From Klebsiella pneumoniae (lineage in GTDB: Bacteria; Pseudomonadota; Gammaproteobacteria; Steroidobacterales; Steroidobacteraceae), in NCBI GenBank assembly GCA_945873095.1, contig CAMCBU010000002.1, positions 1 to 64,000 on the forward strand: DNA of 64,000 nucleotides, in the 5' to 3' direction. This document shows, piece by piece, positions 37,255 to 47,582 of the stretch. The notes beneath the pieces are model-generated. The model had not been told where the DNA came from, did no database searches, and saw nothing but the letters and a program-made list of their open reading frames with translations. Every line of letters starts with the position of its first letter. Position 1 is the first letter of the stretch. The translations under genes were made by a program, and so were the position numbers.

Positions 37255-39768
37255 TTAGAAGTTGTAACTAAAGTCGAGTCCGATCTGACGCTCGCGACGC
37301 AGCACCCCGAAGAAGCCACGCGGCAGCGAGTAGGAGGCGACGGACGTTGCCGGGGTGGCCGGCACGGTCAAACCGTTCACGCCGATCAGGTTCTGCTGCA
37401 ACCAACGAGTCGCACCCGGCGAGGAATCTTCGTTGGTCAGGTTGCGACCGTAGATACCCACCTTCCAGTCGTTGGTCTGGATACCGAAGCGCGCACCGAG
37501 CAAGGTTGCCGCACCGGTATTAGCGAGGTTATGTACCTGCACCCACTTCTTGCTGGTGTAGGACAAGTCGCTGTTGAGGTAGAACTCGTAGTCACCACCG
37601 AACACCGGGCGGATGAAGTCGGCCGTCAAAGAAGCCGTGTTCTTTGCCGCCAGCGGGAACTCGTTACCGGCGATCGAGCAGCTGCCCTGACCGTTCAGGT
37701 TACGAGCCGTCGAGTTCGGATCGTTCGGATTGAAGATGCCGCCACCACTCGTGATGGTGAATTGCATGTCATCGCAACCCTTGGTGAACTCGGTATCCGC
37801 CAACGCGTAGTTGAAGCCGAGGGTCAGTTCGTCGGTGGCAGCGAACTTGGCTTCGACTTCGAAGCCCTTCACTTCGCCATCACCCTGGTTGGTCGAGATC
37901 GAGGTCACGGCACCGGTCGACGCTTGGATCGGCGTCGTCAGCTGAATCGCAGTGACGTCCATCTTGAAGACGGCGACGTTGAACACGAGGCGGTTGTTCA
38001 TCCACGTGGACTTCATGCCGACTTCGTAGTTGACCGACTCTTCCTGATCGAATGACTCGTCCAGCGGGCGGCCATTGATGATCGCGATCGAACCGTTGAA
38101 CCCGCCCGGCTTGTAGCCCTTGGCGTAGTTGGCGTACAGCGTCAGATCGTCAGCGGCCTTGTAGTTGACCGTCACGCGCGGTGTGGTCGACTTCCAGGTG
38201 TCGTTACCACGCAGGCTCGAGTCGTAAGTCACGACGGTCGGGCCCCCCTGCAGATTCACGACGGGCGTGTAGTCGATCTGACCTTTTTGTTCCTCGGCGC
38301 GGCGTACTTCAGCCGACGCCGACAGCTTGTCGGTGAAGTCGAACTCGACCGAACCGAAAATGGCTTCGTTCTCGATCGTAAAGATTTTCTCGGGACGATC
38401 CTGGCCATTGAGGCTCGCAAAGTCGACGCGATACTGCTTCTGCTCCCAGTCGAACTGGTAAGCGCCCACGGACCAACGGAAACGCCGATCTTGTGGTGAT
38501 TCGATCTTGGCCTCGAGCGACCAGTCTCGATACTTGTCGACCGCCGAGCTCGCACCCGTGGCCATCGGCTGCACGCCGTTGACGTTGGCACCGATGATGT
38601 TCATCGACGAATGGTCGCTATCCGCGCCCGTCTTGCGATCGTCGCGGCGGCTGCCGGCATTGATACTCGCCGTGTAGCCCGAGCCGTTGATATCCCAGCT
38701 CAAAGACGCGAGCAGTAAATCGAGGTCACGATGCACGCCGGAGAACGCCACGCCTTGGCGGGTATCGTAGACACCGTTCGGCGTCGCCGGCACCAAGTAA
38801 TTCACGTTCGGGATACCCGGGACCTGAACGATGGGCTGGGTGACCGGCGCATCGTTCAAGTAAAGCGGCCGCGCTTGGATCTCGCCGCAAAAATATTGGT
38901 TGCGGTTGGTGGATCCCGTCAGGCGGTACGAGGCCAGCGAACGCGTGCCGGGCGCGCAATTATTGAATTCCGGCGACTGATAAAACAGCGGACGCGTGCC
39001 GTCACGGTCGCGATTGTGCGCAGCACGCAATCGCAGCTCGACGTTCTCGGTCGGCTGGAAATTCAGCGTGCCGCCAAAGGAGACGCTGTTCTCGTCACCG
39101 ATGGTCTTGCCGGTCAACTGGTTCTTCCATTGACCGTCGAAGTCGTAGTAACGAACTGAGAGACCGCCGGACAAGGTGTCGGACACACGGCCGCTCAAGC
39201 GACCGCTGATTTGGCGCTCATCGCCATCAGCACCGCCGCTGACCGACGCCTTCATCTCATCGCCAGGGCGGCGCGTGATGAAGTTGATCGCGCCCGCATA
39301 GGTGTTGCGACCGTAGAGAGCGCTCTGCGGACCGCGAATGACCTCGACGCGCTCGACTTCGGCCATATCCAAAGTTTGGATATCGCCCGGGTAGTAGACG
39401 CCGTCGACGAAGTAGGCAACACCGGTCTCGACGGTGGCGTTCGTGCCGGCGAGCACGCTCGCCAAGCCACGTACCACCGGACGCTCGTTGGAGCGACCGA
39501 AAGACTTGGAGAACACGAGACCCGGCGCAAACTTCGCGAGGTCGTCGATCGAATTGACTTGGCGGTTGGTGATGTCGGCCGCTGACAACGCCGTCACGGC
39601 GAGCGGCACTTCCTGCAGTGACTCTTCGCGCTTACGCGCGGTCACCACGATCTCTTCTAGAGCCGGGCCCGCCGAAGCAGATTCCGATTGTGCAAACCCG
39701 GCTTGGCCCGCAAGCGCACCGGCACCCATCGACAACAATGCCGCGAGCGGCACTTTCTTCAGACTCAT
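37255..39768 (-). CDS. TonB-dependent outer-membrane receptor
   Basis: The 837-residue protein has a signal peptide, a TonB-box-like segment (LEEIVVTARKREESLQEVPLAVTAL), a plug domain (about residues 55-165 with DIQTLDMAEVERVEVIRGPQSALYGRNTYAGAINFITRRP, the TonB-receptor signature), a 22-strand barrel, and a C-terminal strand IGLDFSYNF ending in Phe as outer-membrane sorting signals require. Receptors of this type import siderophores, sugars or, in steroid and hydrocarbon degraders, organic ligands, so the substrate is unknown. A GGGGAG ribosome-binding site precedes the ATG. It is preceded by two inverted repeats and followed by a strong terminator, so it is a monocistronic unit. Confidence 0.95.
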   Translation of the reverse strand: MSLKKVPLAALLSMGAGALAGQAGFAQSESASAGPALEEIVVTARKREESLQEVPLAVTALSAADITNRQVNSIDDLAKFAPGLVFSKSFGRSNERPVVRGLASVLAGTNATVETGVAYFVDGVYYPGDIQTLDMAEVERVEVIRGPQSALYGRNTYAGAINFITRRPGDEMKASVSGGADGDERQISGRLSGRVSDTLSGGLSVRYYDFDGQWKNQLTGKTIGDENSVSFGGTLNFQPTENVELRLRAAHNRDRDGTRPLFYQSPEFNNCAPGTRSLASYRLTGSTNRNQYFCGEIQARPLYLNDAPVTQPIVQVPGIPNVNYLVPATPNGVYDTRQGVAFSGVHRDLDLLLASLSWDINGSGYTASINAGSRRDDRKTGADSDHSSMNIIGANVNGVQPMATGASSAVDKYRDWSLEAKIESPQDRRFRWSVGAYQFDWEQKQYRVDFASLNGQDRPEKIFTIENEAIFGSVEFDFTDKLSASAEVRRAEEQKGQIDYTPVVNLQGGPTVVTYDSSLRGNDTWKSTTPRVTVNYKAADDLTLYANYAKGYKPGGFNGSIAIINGRPLDESFDQEESVNYEVGMKSTWMNNRLVFNVAVFKMDVTAIQLTTPIQASTGAVTSISTNQGDGEVKGFEVEAKFAATDELTLGFNYALADTEFTKGCDDMQFTITSGGGIFNPNDPNSTARNLNGQGSCSIAGNEFPLAAKNTASLTADFIRPVFGGDYEFYLNSDLSYTSKKWVQVHNLANTGAATLLGARFGIQTNDWKVGIYGRNLTNEDSSPGATRWLQQNLIGVNGLTVPATPATSVASYSLPRGFFGVLRRERQIGLDFSYNF

Positions 39769-39792
39769 GTTGTACTCCCCGTTGGCATCGTC

Positions 39793-39830
39793 TTACGGAC
39801 GGATATCCGTAAAGCGACGATTAATTCGTC
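39793..39830. promoter_or_regulatory. Two inverted repeats upstream of the TonB-receptor gene
   Basis: TTACGGA-N6-TCCGTAA (39793-39812) and GACGA-N5-TCGTC (39816-39830) lie 25 to 62 bases upstream of the receptor ATG. The pair of nearby repeats looks like an operator or a 5' leader hairpin pair. It does not match the Fur box consensus. The regulator is unknown. Confidence 0.45.
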
Positions 39831-39956
39831 TTTATGGCATGACTTTATCCCACAATATTTCGAGGATGTAACCCCCCCAACCACCGTGTCGCCCGATCAC
39901 CACAATGAGGTTATTCTGATATTTTTTAGAATGAGTCTGATTCGCTAAACCAAAGC

Positions 39957-41909
39957 CTATCCGCGCAGCTGATCGATGATCGCCGGGTTCTCCAAAGTAC
40001 TGATGTCCTGCGTGATCGCCTCGCCGCGTGCGATGGCGCGCAACAAGCGGCGCATGATCTTGCCCGACCGGGTTTTCGGCAGATTGTCGGCGAATCGGAT
40101 GTCGTCGGGCTTAGCAATGGCGCCCAATTGTTCACTCACCCAGTCGCGCAATTCTTTCTCGAAGGCGCTCGTGTCTCCCACCGGTCTCGCGCCGCGACAG
40201 ACGACGAAGGCGAAAACTGACTCACCTTTGATCTCGTGTTGCTTCCCTACCACGGCGGCCTCCGCGATCCGTGGATGCGCGACGAGCGCCGACTCGATTT
40301 CCATCGTCCCGAGGCGATGCCCCGCCACATTCAAGACATCATCGATACGACCCATGATCCAGTAGTAACCGTCGGCGTCACGATGTGCGCTGTCACCCGC
40401 GACGTAATAGCGGTTTTGGAACTTCGACCAGTAGGTGTCGAGGTAGCGCTGGTTATCACCCCAGATGGTGCGCAACATCGACGGCCAAGGCTCCCGAATG
40501 ACGAGATAACCACCCGCGTCAGGCGTTGTCACGCTCTGCCCCGCATCGTCGACGATATCCGCCGCGATACCCGGCAAAGGTTGCGTGCAAGAGCCTGGCT
40601 TGGTGGCCGTCACCCCCGGCAGCGGTGAAATCAACATCGCGCCCGTTTCGGTCTGCCACCATGTATCCACGATCGGACAACGGCCGCGCCCGATCACGCG
40701 GTGGTACCACATCCACGCCTCGGGATTGATCGGTTCACCGACGCTGCCGAGCAAGCGCAACCGCGACAAATCGTAACCTGCCGGGATCTCGTCACCGAGT
40801 TTCATCAAAGCGCGAATCGCGGTCGGCGCCGTATAGAGAATGGTGACACCGTGTTGTTCGCAGATACGCCAAAACCGCCCTCCATCGGGGAACGTGGGAG
40901 CGCCTTCGTACATGACGATCGTTGCGCCCGCGGCCAGCGGTCCGTAGGCGACGTAACTGTGGCCGGTGATCCAACCCACATCCGCGGTACACCAGAAGAC
41001 ATCGGTCGCCTGCAGATCGAAGACCCAAAGATAGGTGAGCTTGGCGCCGAGCAGATATCCCGCGCTCGCGTGTTGAATGCCTTTGGGCTTACCGGTCGAC
41101 CCGGAGGTGTAGAGCAAAAACAGCGGATGCTCGGCATCAACCCAGCGCGGCGCGCAATCCGTCGGCATGTCTGCGACGAGTTCGTGCCACCAATGATCGC
41201 GCCCGGTTTTCATCGGCACCGCAGCGCCCGTTCGTCGCAGCACGATGACATCCCGCACGCTCGCGCAACCGTCGGCAAGCGCCTTGTCGGTGGCCGCCTT
41301 CAATTCGACGATATTGCCGCCGCGCCAGCCACCATCGGCGGTGACCACACAGACCGCACCGGCATCCTCGATGCGATCTTTGAGCGACACTGCCGAAAAG
41401 CCACCGAACACCACCGAGTGAATCGCACCGATGCGCGCGCAGGCCTGCATCGCGATCACCGCCTCGGGTACCAGCGGCATATAGATCACCACACGATCGC
41501 CACTGCCGATACCACGCGCCGACAGTGCGTTGGCGAAGCGGCAAACTTCGGCATGCAACTCGCGATACGTGAGCTTGCGGATATCGCCAGCTTCGCCCTC
41601 GAAAATGATGGCGGTCTTGTCACCTTGCTGCTCGAGATGCACATCGAGGCAATTCCACGACACGTTCAGGCGACCGTCGGTAAACCAACGGAAATTCGGT
41701 GCCTGCGATCGATCGAGCGTAACGGTGAAGGGTCGCTGCCAAGCCAGATGCGCGCGCGCGAGATCCGCCCAGTATCCGGGCGGATCTTCGGCTGCCTGCG
41801 CGCGCAAGCGAGCGACCTCTGCAGCACTGAGACGCGCCGCTGCCACGAAAGCCGGATCCGGCTCGAAACGTCGCTGCTCGATCAGCACTGATTCGATGTT
41901 CTGCTGCAT
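39957..41909 (-). CDS. acs: Acetyl-CoA synthetase
   Basis: The 650-residue enzyme activates acetate to acetyl-CoA through acetyl-AMP. Motifs in order are the P-loop-like [14 protein letters not shown] (about residues 268-281), the adenylate motif [12 protein letters not shown], the hinge [23 protein letters not shown] and the C-terminal [19 protein letters not shown], whose lysine is the usual acetylation switch site. Length is normal. It is preceded by a gene for a lauroyl acyltransferase on the same strand (23 bases), and the TonB receptor follows after 188 bases. Confidence 0.97.
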   Translation of the reverse strand: MQQNIESVLIEQRRFEPDPAFVAAARLSAAEVARLRAQAAEDPPGYWADLARAHLAWQRPFTVTLDRSQAPNFRWFTDGRLNVSWNCLDVHLEQQGDKTAIIFEGEAGDIRKLTYRELHAEVCRFANALSARGIGSGDRVVIYMPLVPEAVIAMQACARIGAIHSVVFGGFSAVSLKDRIEDAGAVCVVTADGGWRGGNIVELKAATDKALADGCASVRDVIVLRRTGAAVPMKTGRDHWWHELVADMPTDCAPRWVDAEHPLFLLYTSGSTGKPKGIQHASAGYLLGAKLTYLWVFDLQATDVFWCTADVGWITGHSYVAYGPLAAGATIVMYEGAPTFPDGGRFWRICEQHGVTILYTAPTAIRALMKLGDEIPAGYDLSRLRLLGSVGEPINPEAWMWYHRVIGRGRCPIVDTWWQTETGAMLISPLPGVTATKPGSCTQPLPGIAADIVDDAGQSVTTPDAGGYLVIREPWPSMLRTIWGDNQRYLDTYWSKFQNRYYVAGDSAHRDADGYYWIMGRIDDVLNVAGHRLGTMEIESALVAHPRIAEAAVVGKQHEIKGESVFAFVVCRGARPVGDTSAFEKELRDWVSEQLGAIAKPDDIRFADNLPKTRSGKIMRRLLRAIARGEAITQDISTLENPAIIDQLRG

Positions 41910-41931
41910 GCCCCCTCCGCTCCTTGCGAGC

Positions 41932-42828
41932 TTATACGTACGGATCCACCGACAAGCGCTTGAACCGTTTGTGCAACCAAAGATATTGCGATGGCAACCG
42001 ACGAATTTCGGCTTCGATCAATTCGTGATGCAAGCGCGTATCGGCGATGCTATCGCCGGAGGGAATACGTTCGAGCGCCGGCCCGATTCGGACTCGATAG
42101 CCCGTGCTACCCGCAAGTCGTTCCACGAAATACGGCAAGACGATGGCGCCAGTCAGCTCGGCAAGGCGCGACGTCGCCGTGTTGGTGGCGACGGGCTGCC
42201 CGAAGAACGGGACTTCCTCAGCGCCTTTGCCGCGAAAGGCTTGATCTGGCGCATACCAGACGATACCGGCTCGCTTGAGCACTCGTACCATGCTGCGAAT
42301 GTCGTCGCTGGCGATCATGCCGGCTGAGACGGCGCCGCGATACCGCCGAAAGAACTCCGTCATCAGTAGATTCTTTGAAGGCTTGTACACGGCATGCACC
42401 TCGCGGATCGCGGTGGCGAGGCGCGCGCCGATTTCGAGCGTCGTGAAATGGGCGGCCAGCAGGATCACGCCGCGCCCGGCAGCGTGATAGCGATCGAGTT
42501 CATCGAGCCCCTCGAACTCTGCCAGTGAGAGCAATCGTTGTCGGTCTGCGAACCAAGCGAGTGCCGTCTCGCATATAGTGATACCGGAATCCCTGAAATG
42601 TTCTGCTGCGACCTTGGCGCGTTGCTCCGGCGACCAATCGGGAAAACACCAGCGAAGATTTCGATCGACGACCGCTCTCTGCGGCAGCGGGAGTCGGTAA
42701 GCAAAACTCCCGACTCGGGCACCGAACTGCAGGAGCTTGGGATAATCCCAGTGCGCCAAGCGGCGCAGCAGCAGCAAGGCCGCCCAAAGGGGCCAGTAGA
42801 GCGGCAACAGAAAGCGCAGTCGAATCAC
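41932..42828 (-). CDS. Lauroyl-type lipid A acyltransferase (LpxL/HtrB family)
   Basis: The 298-residue inner-membrane enzyme has an N-terminal hydrophobic anchor ([18 protein letters not shown]) and the LpxL/HtrB family acyltransferase motif [16 protein letters not shown] (about residues 123-138, where HX4D/E is catalytic), followed by [18 protein letters not shown] and [36 protein letters not shown]. It transfers an acyl chain in lipid A maturation. It overlaps the exonuclease gene by four bases. The exact acyl chain is inferred from family only. Confidence 0.88.
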   Translation of the reverse strand: MIRLRFLLPLYWPLWAALLLLRRLAHWDYPKLLQFGARVGSFAYRLPLPQRAVVDRNLRWCFPDWSPEQRAKVAAEHFRDSGITICETALAWFADRQRLLSLAEFEGLDELDRYHAAGRGVILLAAHFTTLEIGARLATAIREVHAVYKPSKNLLMTEFFRRYRGAVSAGMIASDDIRSMVRVLKRAGIVWYAPDQAFRGKGAEEVPFFGQPVATNTATSRLAELTGAIVLPYFVERLAGSTGYRVRIGPALERIPSGDSIADTRLHHELIEAEIRRLPSQYLWLHKRFKRLSVDPYV

Positions 42829-43727
42829 GCGGATCTCGCCGTCGACTGCAGCGCTGCGAGCCGTTCGCTCTGACGGCGCAACATCGGCCCGAACTGGTGT
42901 CGATCGAAAAATTCGTCGAGTGCGACCCGATTTGGTGCGGAAAGTCGCAAATCCTCGCGCACCGCTGCGATGGGCGCATCGCGAACGATCTCGGTCAGGC
43001 GGCGCGCCAAGAAGGCGGCGTCGCGGTGCTCCAGCAACTTCTCGGGCAGCTTCGTGGCACCGCGAATCGGCAGCTGCGCCACCACATCGAGATTGTCGTA
43101 GAGCTCTTCGAGCGAGACGAATTCTTTGAGCAAAGCCGCGGCCGTCTTGGGGCCAACACCCGGCACGCCCTTGATGTTGTCGACGGCATCGCCCGTCAAA
43201 GCAAGATAATCGGCATACCGCTCGGGTGCCACTCCAAAGTGGGCCTCGATGTCGTGATATTGCAGCCGCAAGTTTTCGGTGTAGTTCCAGTAGGTGTCGC
43301 CTTCGCAGATCAACTGTGCGAGATCCTTGTCGCGCGTGACGACCGTCGAGGCGATACCCTCGCGGCGCAATTTCGCATGCAAAGTACCAATGATGTCGTC
43401 GGCTTCAAATTCGCCGCTGCCGAACTCGGCCACACCGAGATGACGACAAAATTCCCGGCATCCCTCGAACTGCAGCTTGAGATCGGGCGGTGCGGGCTCA
43501 CGATTGGCTTTGTAGCTCGGATCGATCCGATTACGAAACGAGGTGGTCAAGCTCTCATCGAACGCCACGGCGAGATAGGTCGGCTTGGCACGCTCGATGA
43601 GATCCCCCAAAAATCGCGCAAATCCGAACACGGCGTGCGCGGGATTCCCGTCGCGATCGACCATGTCGGGCGGCATCGAGTAATACGCGCGGAATATATA
43701 GACCGAGGCGTCGACGAGGTGGATCAC
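42825..43727 (-). CDS. 5'-3' exonuclease (Xni/ExoIX-type)
   Basis: The 300-residue protein resembles the 5'-nuclease domain of DNA polymerase I and the free-standing ExoIX enzymes. It contains LVDASVYIFRAYYSMP, an acidic metal-site motif GEFEADDIIGTLHAKL, TVVTRDKDLAQLI, and the helix-3-turn-helix DNA-binding segment TGDAVDNIKGVPGVGPKTAAALLKEF. It would act in flap removal during repair or Okazaki processing. It overlaps the LpxL-like gene by four bases. Confidence 0.9.
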   Translation of the reverse strand: MIHLVDASVYIFRAYYSMPPDMVDRDGNPAHAVFGFARFLGDLIERAKPTYLAVAFDESLTTSFRNRIDPSYKANREPAPPDLKLQFEGCREFCRHLGVAEFGSGEFEADDIIGTLHAKLRREGIASTVVTRDKDLAQLICEGDTYWNYTENLRLQYHDIEAHFGVAPERYADYLALTGDAVDNIKGVPGVGPKTAAALLKEFVSLEELYDNLDVVAQLPIRGATKLPEKLLEHRDAAFLARRLTEIVRDAPIAAVREDLRLSAPNRVALDEFFDRHQFGPMLRRQSERLAALQSTARSA

Positions 43728-43764
43728 GAAGTCGGGCCTGGTGATCGGCTGCGGTTGACCGGGG

Positions 43765-44418
43765 TCAACCGAAGAATTGACGGATGCGACCGTGCAAAGG
43801 ACTGCTGCGGGGAAAGTGGGCCAGCAAATATTCCATTTGGTCGAAAAGCACTCGACGGCCCTTGAGGAAGATGTACTCGGCGTAAGTCGGCGTGAACGGC
43901 ACCGCGAGCAACTGCATCTTGGCCTGCTCGGGCGTACGCCAGGCCTTGAAGTTGTTACAGCGACGGCAAGCGGTCACCACGTTCGTCCAGACATCACGCC
44001 CGCTTTGCGAAAAAGGCCGGACGTGATCGCGAGACAGCTCGCGCGTCGGGAACCGCTGTCCGCAGTAAAGACAGAGATAGGCGTCGCGCCGAAACAAGGT
44101 CTGGTTGTTGAGCGGCGGGACGTAATCCTGGCGCAGATGACCCGGATTACCGCTTTGGCCGCGAGTGGCGATGATCGAGTTGACCTCGAGCACCGTCCGC
44201 TGACCCGTCAATGCGTTGGTGCCACCATAGAGACGAATGATCGGCGTGCCGCAGGTGTAGGCGACCTGTTCCTGATGATAGAGCCGAGCAGCCTCTCGGT
44301 AATCGATCCATTCGAGCGGCATACCCGAAACGTCGGTGCGTAGCACCGGCTGTTGCAAACTCACCCCTTCGGCAGGGCGGGCAACAATGCGGAGGTCCTC
44401 GTGATCGGCAGCACTCAT
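43765..44418 (-). CDS. HNH endonuclease
   Basis: The 217-residue protein has a C-terminal HNH domain: CLYCGQRFPTRELSRDHVRPFSQSGRDVWTNVVTACRRCNNFKAWRTPEQAK (about residues 116-170), with two CxxC pairs for a structural zinc and the D-H-V...N...C-N...K catalytic pattern. A long N-terminal extension (YREAARLYHQEQVAYTCGTPIIRLYGG) is characteristic of the uncharacterised HNH proteins widely found in Proteobacteria. It sits divergently from pntA, 95 bases away. Confidence 0.92.
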   Translation of the reverse strand: MSAADHEDLRIVARPAEGVSLQQPVLRTDVSGMPLEWIDYREAARLYHQEQVAYTCGTPIIRLYGGTNALTGQRTVLEVNSIIATRGQSGNPGHLRQDYVPPLNNQTLFRRDAYLCLYCGQRFPTRELSRDHVRPFSQSGRDVWTNVVTACRRCNNFKAWRTPEQAKMQLLAVPFTPTYAEYIFLKGRRVLFDQMEYLLAHFPRSSPLHGRIRQFFG

Positions 44419-44513
44419 CTGTCCGTTAAAGATAGCAGTCCGGCGACGAGATTCAACGGTAAAAACGTGAACGTCGTATCATCCGCCCTGCCCGCTGCGA
44501 CCCTGAGGTTCCC

Positions 44514-46115
44514 ATGTCGTTGACCATCGGTATTCCGCGTGAGATCTATCTTGGCGAAAAGCGTGTCGCCGCCGTTCCGGATGTCGTAGAGAAATGGCGC
44601 AAACTCGGGTTCGCCGTCGCCGTCGAGTCCGGTGCTGGCGCGCTCGCCAACTTCGCAGACGATACCTATCTCGCTGCCGGCGCCACAGTCGCAAGCAGCG
44701 CCGAGGCGCTTTACGCGCAGGCCGATGTCATCCTCAAGGTTCGCGCTCCGACCAGTGCCGAGGTGGTCGCCATGCGTCCCGGCACCACCGTGATCAGCTT
44801 CATCTGGCCGGCACAAAATCCGCAATTGATGCAGGAGATGGCTGCAAGGCAGCTCACGGTGCTCGCCATGGACAGCGTGCCGCGCATCTCGCGAGCGCAA
44901 AAGATGGATGCCCTCTCTTCGATGGCCAACATCGCAGGCTACCGCGCCGTGATCGAAGCGGCGCATCACTTCGGACGCTTCTTCACGGGCCAGATCACGG
45001 CGGCAGGCAAAGTACCCCCCGCTAAAGTCTTCGTCATCGGCGCGGGCGTTGCCGGCCTCGCTGCGCTCGGCGCAGCGGTGAGCTTGGGCGCCATCGTGCG
45101 CGCCAACGATACGCGGCCGGAAGTCGCCGATCAGGTCAAATCGATGGGTGCGGAATTCGTGCCCGTCGATTATCAGGAAGAAGGCAGCGGTGTTGGCGGC
45201 TATGCCAAAGTGATGAGCGAAGGCTTTCAGCTTGCGCAGCGCGCCACTTTCGCCAAACAGGCGGCCGACGTCGACATCATCATCACGACCGCACTCATCC
45301 CGGGTAAACCGGCGCCGACCTTGATCACTGCGGAGATGGTCAAATCGATGCGCCCCGGTAGCGTCATCGTCGATCTCGCTGCCGAACAGGGCGGTAATTG
45401 CGAACTCACCGTGCCCGGCGAGGTCGTGGTGCGCGAGGGCGTCACGATCATCGGCTATACCGATCTGCCGAGTCGTCTCGCCAAACAAGCTTCTACGCTC
45501 TACGCCACCAATCTTTTGCGCTTGATCGAGGAGCTCTGCAAAACCAAAGACGGTCGCATCGACGTCAATTTCGACGACGAGGCGATCCGCGGCGCCACCG
45601 TGATCAAGCAAGGCGAGATCACCTGGCCCCCGCCGCCACCGCGTCTTTCGGTCGCACCGCCCGCTGCAAAATCAGCCGCAGCCTCCGCACCGACAACCGC
45701 TGCCAAAAAATCCTCGCATGGCCACGGCGGCGGCGGCGAACCGATGGCGGCCACAACGCTGGCCGGTGTGTTCGCTGTCGGCGCATTGCTCTTCTGGTTG
45801 GTCGGTGCTTACGCACCGCCCTCGTTCGTCGCGCACTTCACGGTGTTCGTGCTCGCTTGTTTCATCGGCTACATGGTCATCTGGAATGTGTCACCCTCAC
45901 TGCATACGCCGCTGATGAGCGTGACCAACGCCATCTCGAGCATCATCGCCGTCGGTGCGCTCGTGCAAGTTGCCCCGCCCCTCATCGACGGCGGCGGCGA
46001 CAGACCCAACGAATTGATCTTGGGTCTGGCCATCACGGCGCTCACGCTCACTGCCATCAACATGTTCGGCGGCTTCGCAGTCACGCGACGCATGCTGGCG
46101 ATGTTCCGCAAGTAA
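44514..46115 (+). CDS. pntA: Proton-translocating NAD(P) transhydrogenase subunit alpha
   Basis: PntA carries the NAD(H)-binding domain I and the N-terminal membrane helices of domain II. The 533-residue protein has the alanine-dehydrogenase-like region, with KMDALSSMANIAGYRAVIEAA and the NAD-binding VFVIGAGVAGLAALGAAVSLGAIVRANDTRP (about residues 172-202), a Pro/Ala/Lys/His-rich linker (PPPPRLSVAPPAAK ... KSSHGHGGGGEP, about 376-408), then four membrane helices. This is the single-chain PntAA-PntAB arrangement. It precedes pntB by 12 bases. The enzyme uses the proton gradient to make NADPH. Confidence 0.96.
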   Translation: MSLTIGIPREIYLGEKRVAAVPDVVEKWRKLGFAVAVESGAGALANFADDTYLAAGATVASSAEALYAQADVILKVRAPTSAEVVAMRPGTTVISFIWPAQNPQLMQEMAARQLTVLAMDSVPRISRAQKMDALSSMANIAGYRAVIEAAHHFGRFFTGQITAAGKVPPAKVFVIGAGVAGLAALGAAVSLGAIVRANDTRPEVADQVKSMGAEFVPVDYQEEGSGVGGYAKVMSEGFQLAQRATFAKQAADVDIIITTALIPGKPAPTLITAEMVKSMRPGSVIVDLAAEQGGNCELTVPGEVVVREGVTIIGYTDLPSRLAKQASTLYATNLLRLIEELCKTKDGRIDVNFDDEAIRGATVIKQGEITWPPPPPRLSVAPPAAKSAAASAPTTAAKKSSHGHGGGGEPMAATTLAGVFAVGALLFWLVGAYAPPSFVAHFTVFVLACFIGYMVIWNVSPSLHTPLMSVTNAISSIIAVGALVQVAPPLIDGGGDRPNELILGLAITALTLTAINMFGGFAVTRRMLAMFRK

Positions 46116-46127
46116 GAGGCTACGGAC

Positions 46128-47540
46128 ATGTCGGAAAATCTCGCAACCGTCGCCTACATCGGCGCGACTATTCTGTTCATCCTGAGTCTCGGCGGTTTGT
46201 CGAACGCCGAGACCTCTCGTCGCGGCAATTTCTACGGCATGCTCGGCATGACCATCGCCGTCGTGGCGACCGTGCTCGGACCGCGCGTCACCGCACTCGG
46301 CCTGCCGTGGATCGTGGGTTCACTGGCCGTGGGCGGCGCCATCGGACTGTATGCAGCGCGCAAGGTGCAGATGACGCAGATGCCCGAACTCGTGGCGTTG
46401 ATGCACAGCCTCGTCGGTCTTGCCGCCTGTCTCGTCGGCTTCGCAAGCTATGTCGACACCTCCATCGTCTACACGGGCGCCGAAAAAACGATTCATGAAG
46501 TCGAGATCTACATCGGCATCCTGATCGGCGCGGTGACTTTCTCGGGTTCGATCATCGCCTTTGGCAAGCTCTCGGGGAAAATCGGTGGCAAGCCGCTGCT
46601 GTTGCCGGCAAGGCATTGGCTCAACCTGCTTGGGCTGCTGGCGGTGATCTGGTTTGGTGCCGAATTCGTGGCCGCACACGATGTCGATGCCGGCATGCTG
46701 TCGCTCGCGATCATGACGCTCATCGCGCTGCTGTTTGGCATTCATATGGTGATGGCGATCGGCGGTGCCGATATGCCGGTGGTCGTGTCGATGCTCAACA
46801 GCTACTCCGGTTGGGCAGCGGCAGCGACCGGTTTCATGCTCGCCAACGATCTGTTGATCGTGACCGGTGCACTCGTCGGATCTTCAGGTGCGATCCTCTC
46901 GTACATCATGTGCCGCGCGATGAATCGCAACTTCATCAGCGTGATCGCGGGCGGCTTTGGTACGGGTGGTGGCGCAACGCCCGTTGCCACCGCTGGCGAG
47001 CAGCCCGCTGGTGAAGTGGTCGCCGTCAGCGCTATCGAAACAGCCGAGCTGCTGCGCGCGGCGAAAAACGTGATCATCGTGCCGGGCTACGGCATGGCGG
47101 TCGCGCAAGCACAGCACACGGTCTATGAAATCACGAAGCTGCTGCGCGAGCAGGGCGTGAACGTGCGCTTTGGCATTCACCCGGTTGCCGGTCGCATGCC
47201 GGGACACATGAATGTGCTACTCGCCGAGGCCAAAGTACCCTATGACATCGTGCTCGAGATGGACGAAATCAACGACGACTTCCCGGCCACCGATGTCTCG
47301 ATGGTGATCGGCGCGAACGATATCGTGAATCCGGCAGCGGAGGACGACCCGAACAGCCCGATCGCCGGCATGCCGGTGCTGCAAGTGTGGAGATCGAAGA
47401 CCTCGATCGTCATGAAGCGTTCGATGGCATCGGGTTATGCGGGTGTCGATAATCCCCTTTTCTTTCGTGAGAACAACCGTATGCTGTTCGGCGACGCCAA
47501 GAAAATGCTCGATGAGGTCTTGGTCGCTCTCAAAGTTTGA
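46128..47540 (+). CDS. pntB: Proton-translocating NAD(P) transhydrogenase subunit beta
   Basis: The 470-residue PntB subunit has nine membrane helices of domain II (residues 1-270) including [50 protein letters not shown], and the soluble NADP-binding domain III with [45 protein letters not shown] and [29 protein letters not shown] (about 315-430). It forms the transhydrogenase with PntA. It is followed by a TraB/GumN-like gene 42 bases downstream. Confidence 0.97.
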   Translation: MSENLATVAYIGATILFILSLGGLSNAETSRRGNFYGMLGMTIAVVATVLGPRVTALGLPWIVGSLAVGGAIGLYAARKVQMTQMPELVALMHSLVGLAACLVGFASYVDTSIVYTGAEKTIHEVEIYIGILIGAVTFSGSIIAFGKLSGKIGGKPLLLPARHWLNLLGLLAVIWFGAEFVAAHDVDAGMLSLAIMTLIALLFGIHMVMAIGGADMPVVVSMLNSYSGWAAAATGFMLANDLLIVTGALVGSSGAILSYIMCRAMNRNFISVIAGGFGTGGGATPVATAGEQPAGEVVAVSAIETAELLRAAKNVIIVPGYGMAVAQAQHTVYEITKLLREQGVNVRFGIHPVAGRMPGHMNVLLAEAKVPYDIVLEMDEINDDFPATDVSMVIGANDIVNPAAEDDPNSPIAGMPVLQVWRSKTSIVMKRSMASGYAGVDNPLFFRENNRMLFGDAKKMLDEVLVALKV

Positions 47541-47582
47541 GGTCATCACTACTGGGCATAACTTGCAGGAGTGCCACCGATC

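Noticed and set aside
44415-45611. A 398-codon minus-strand ORF opposite pntA, and 40701..41891 opposite acs
   Set aside because: Antisense shadows of well-identified genes with low-complexity translations.
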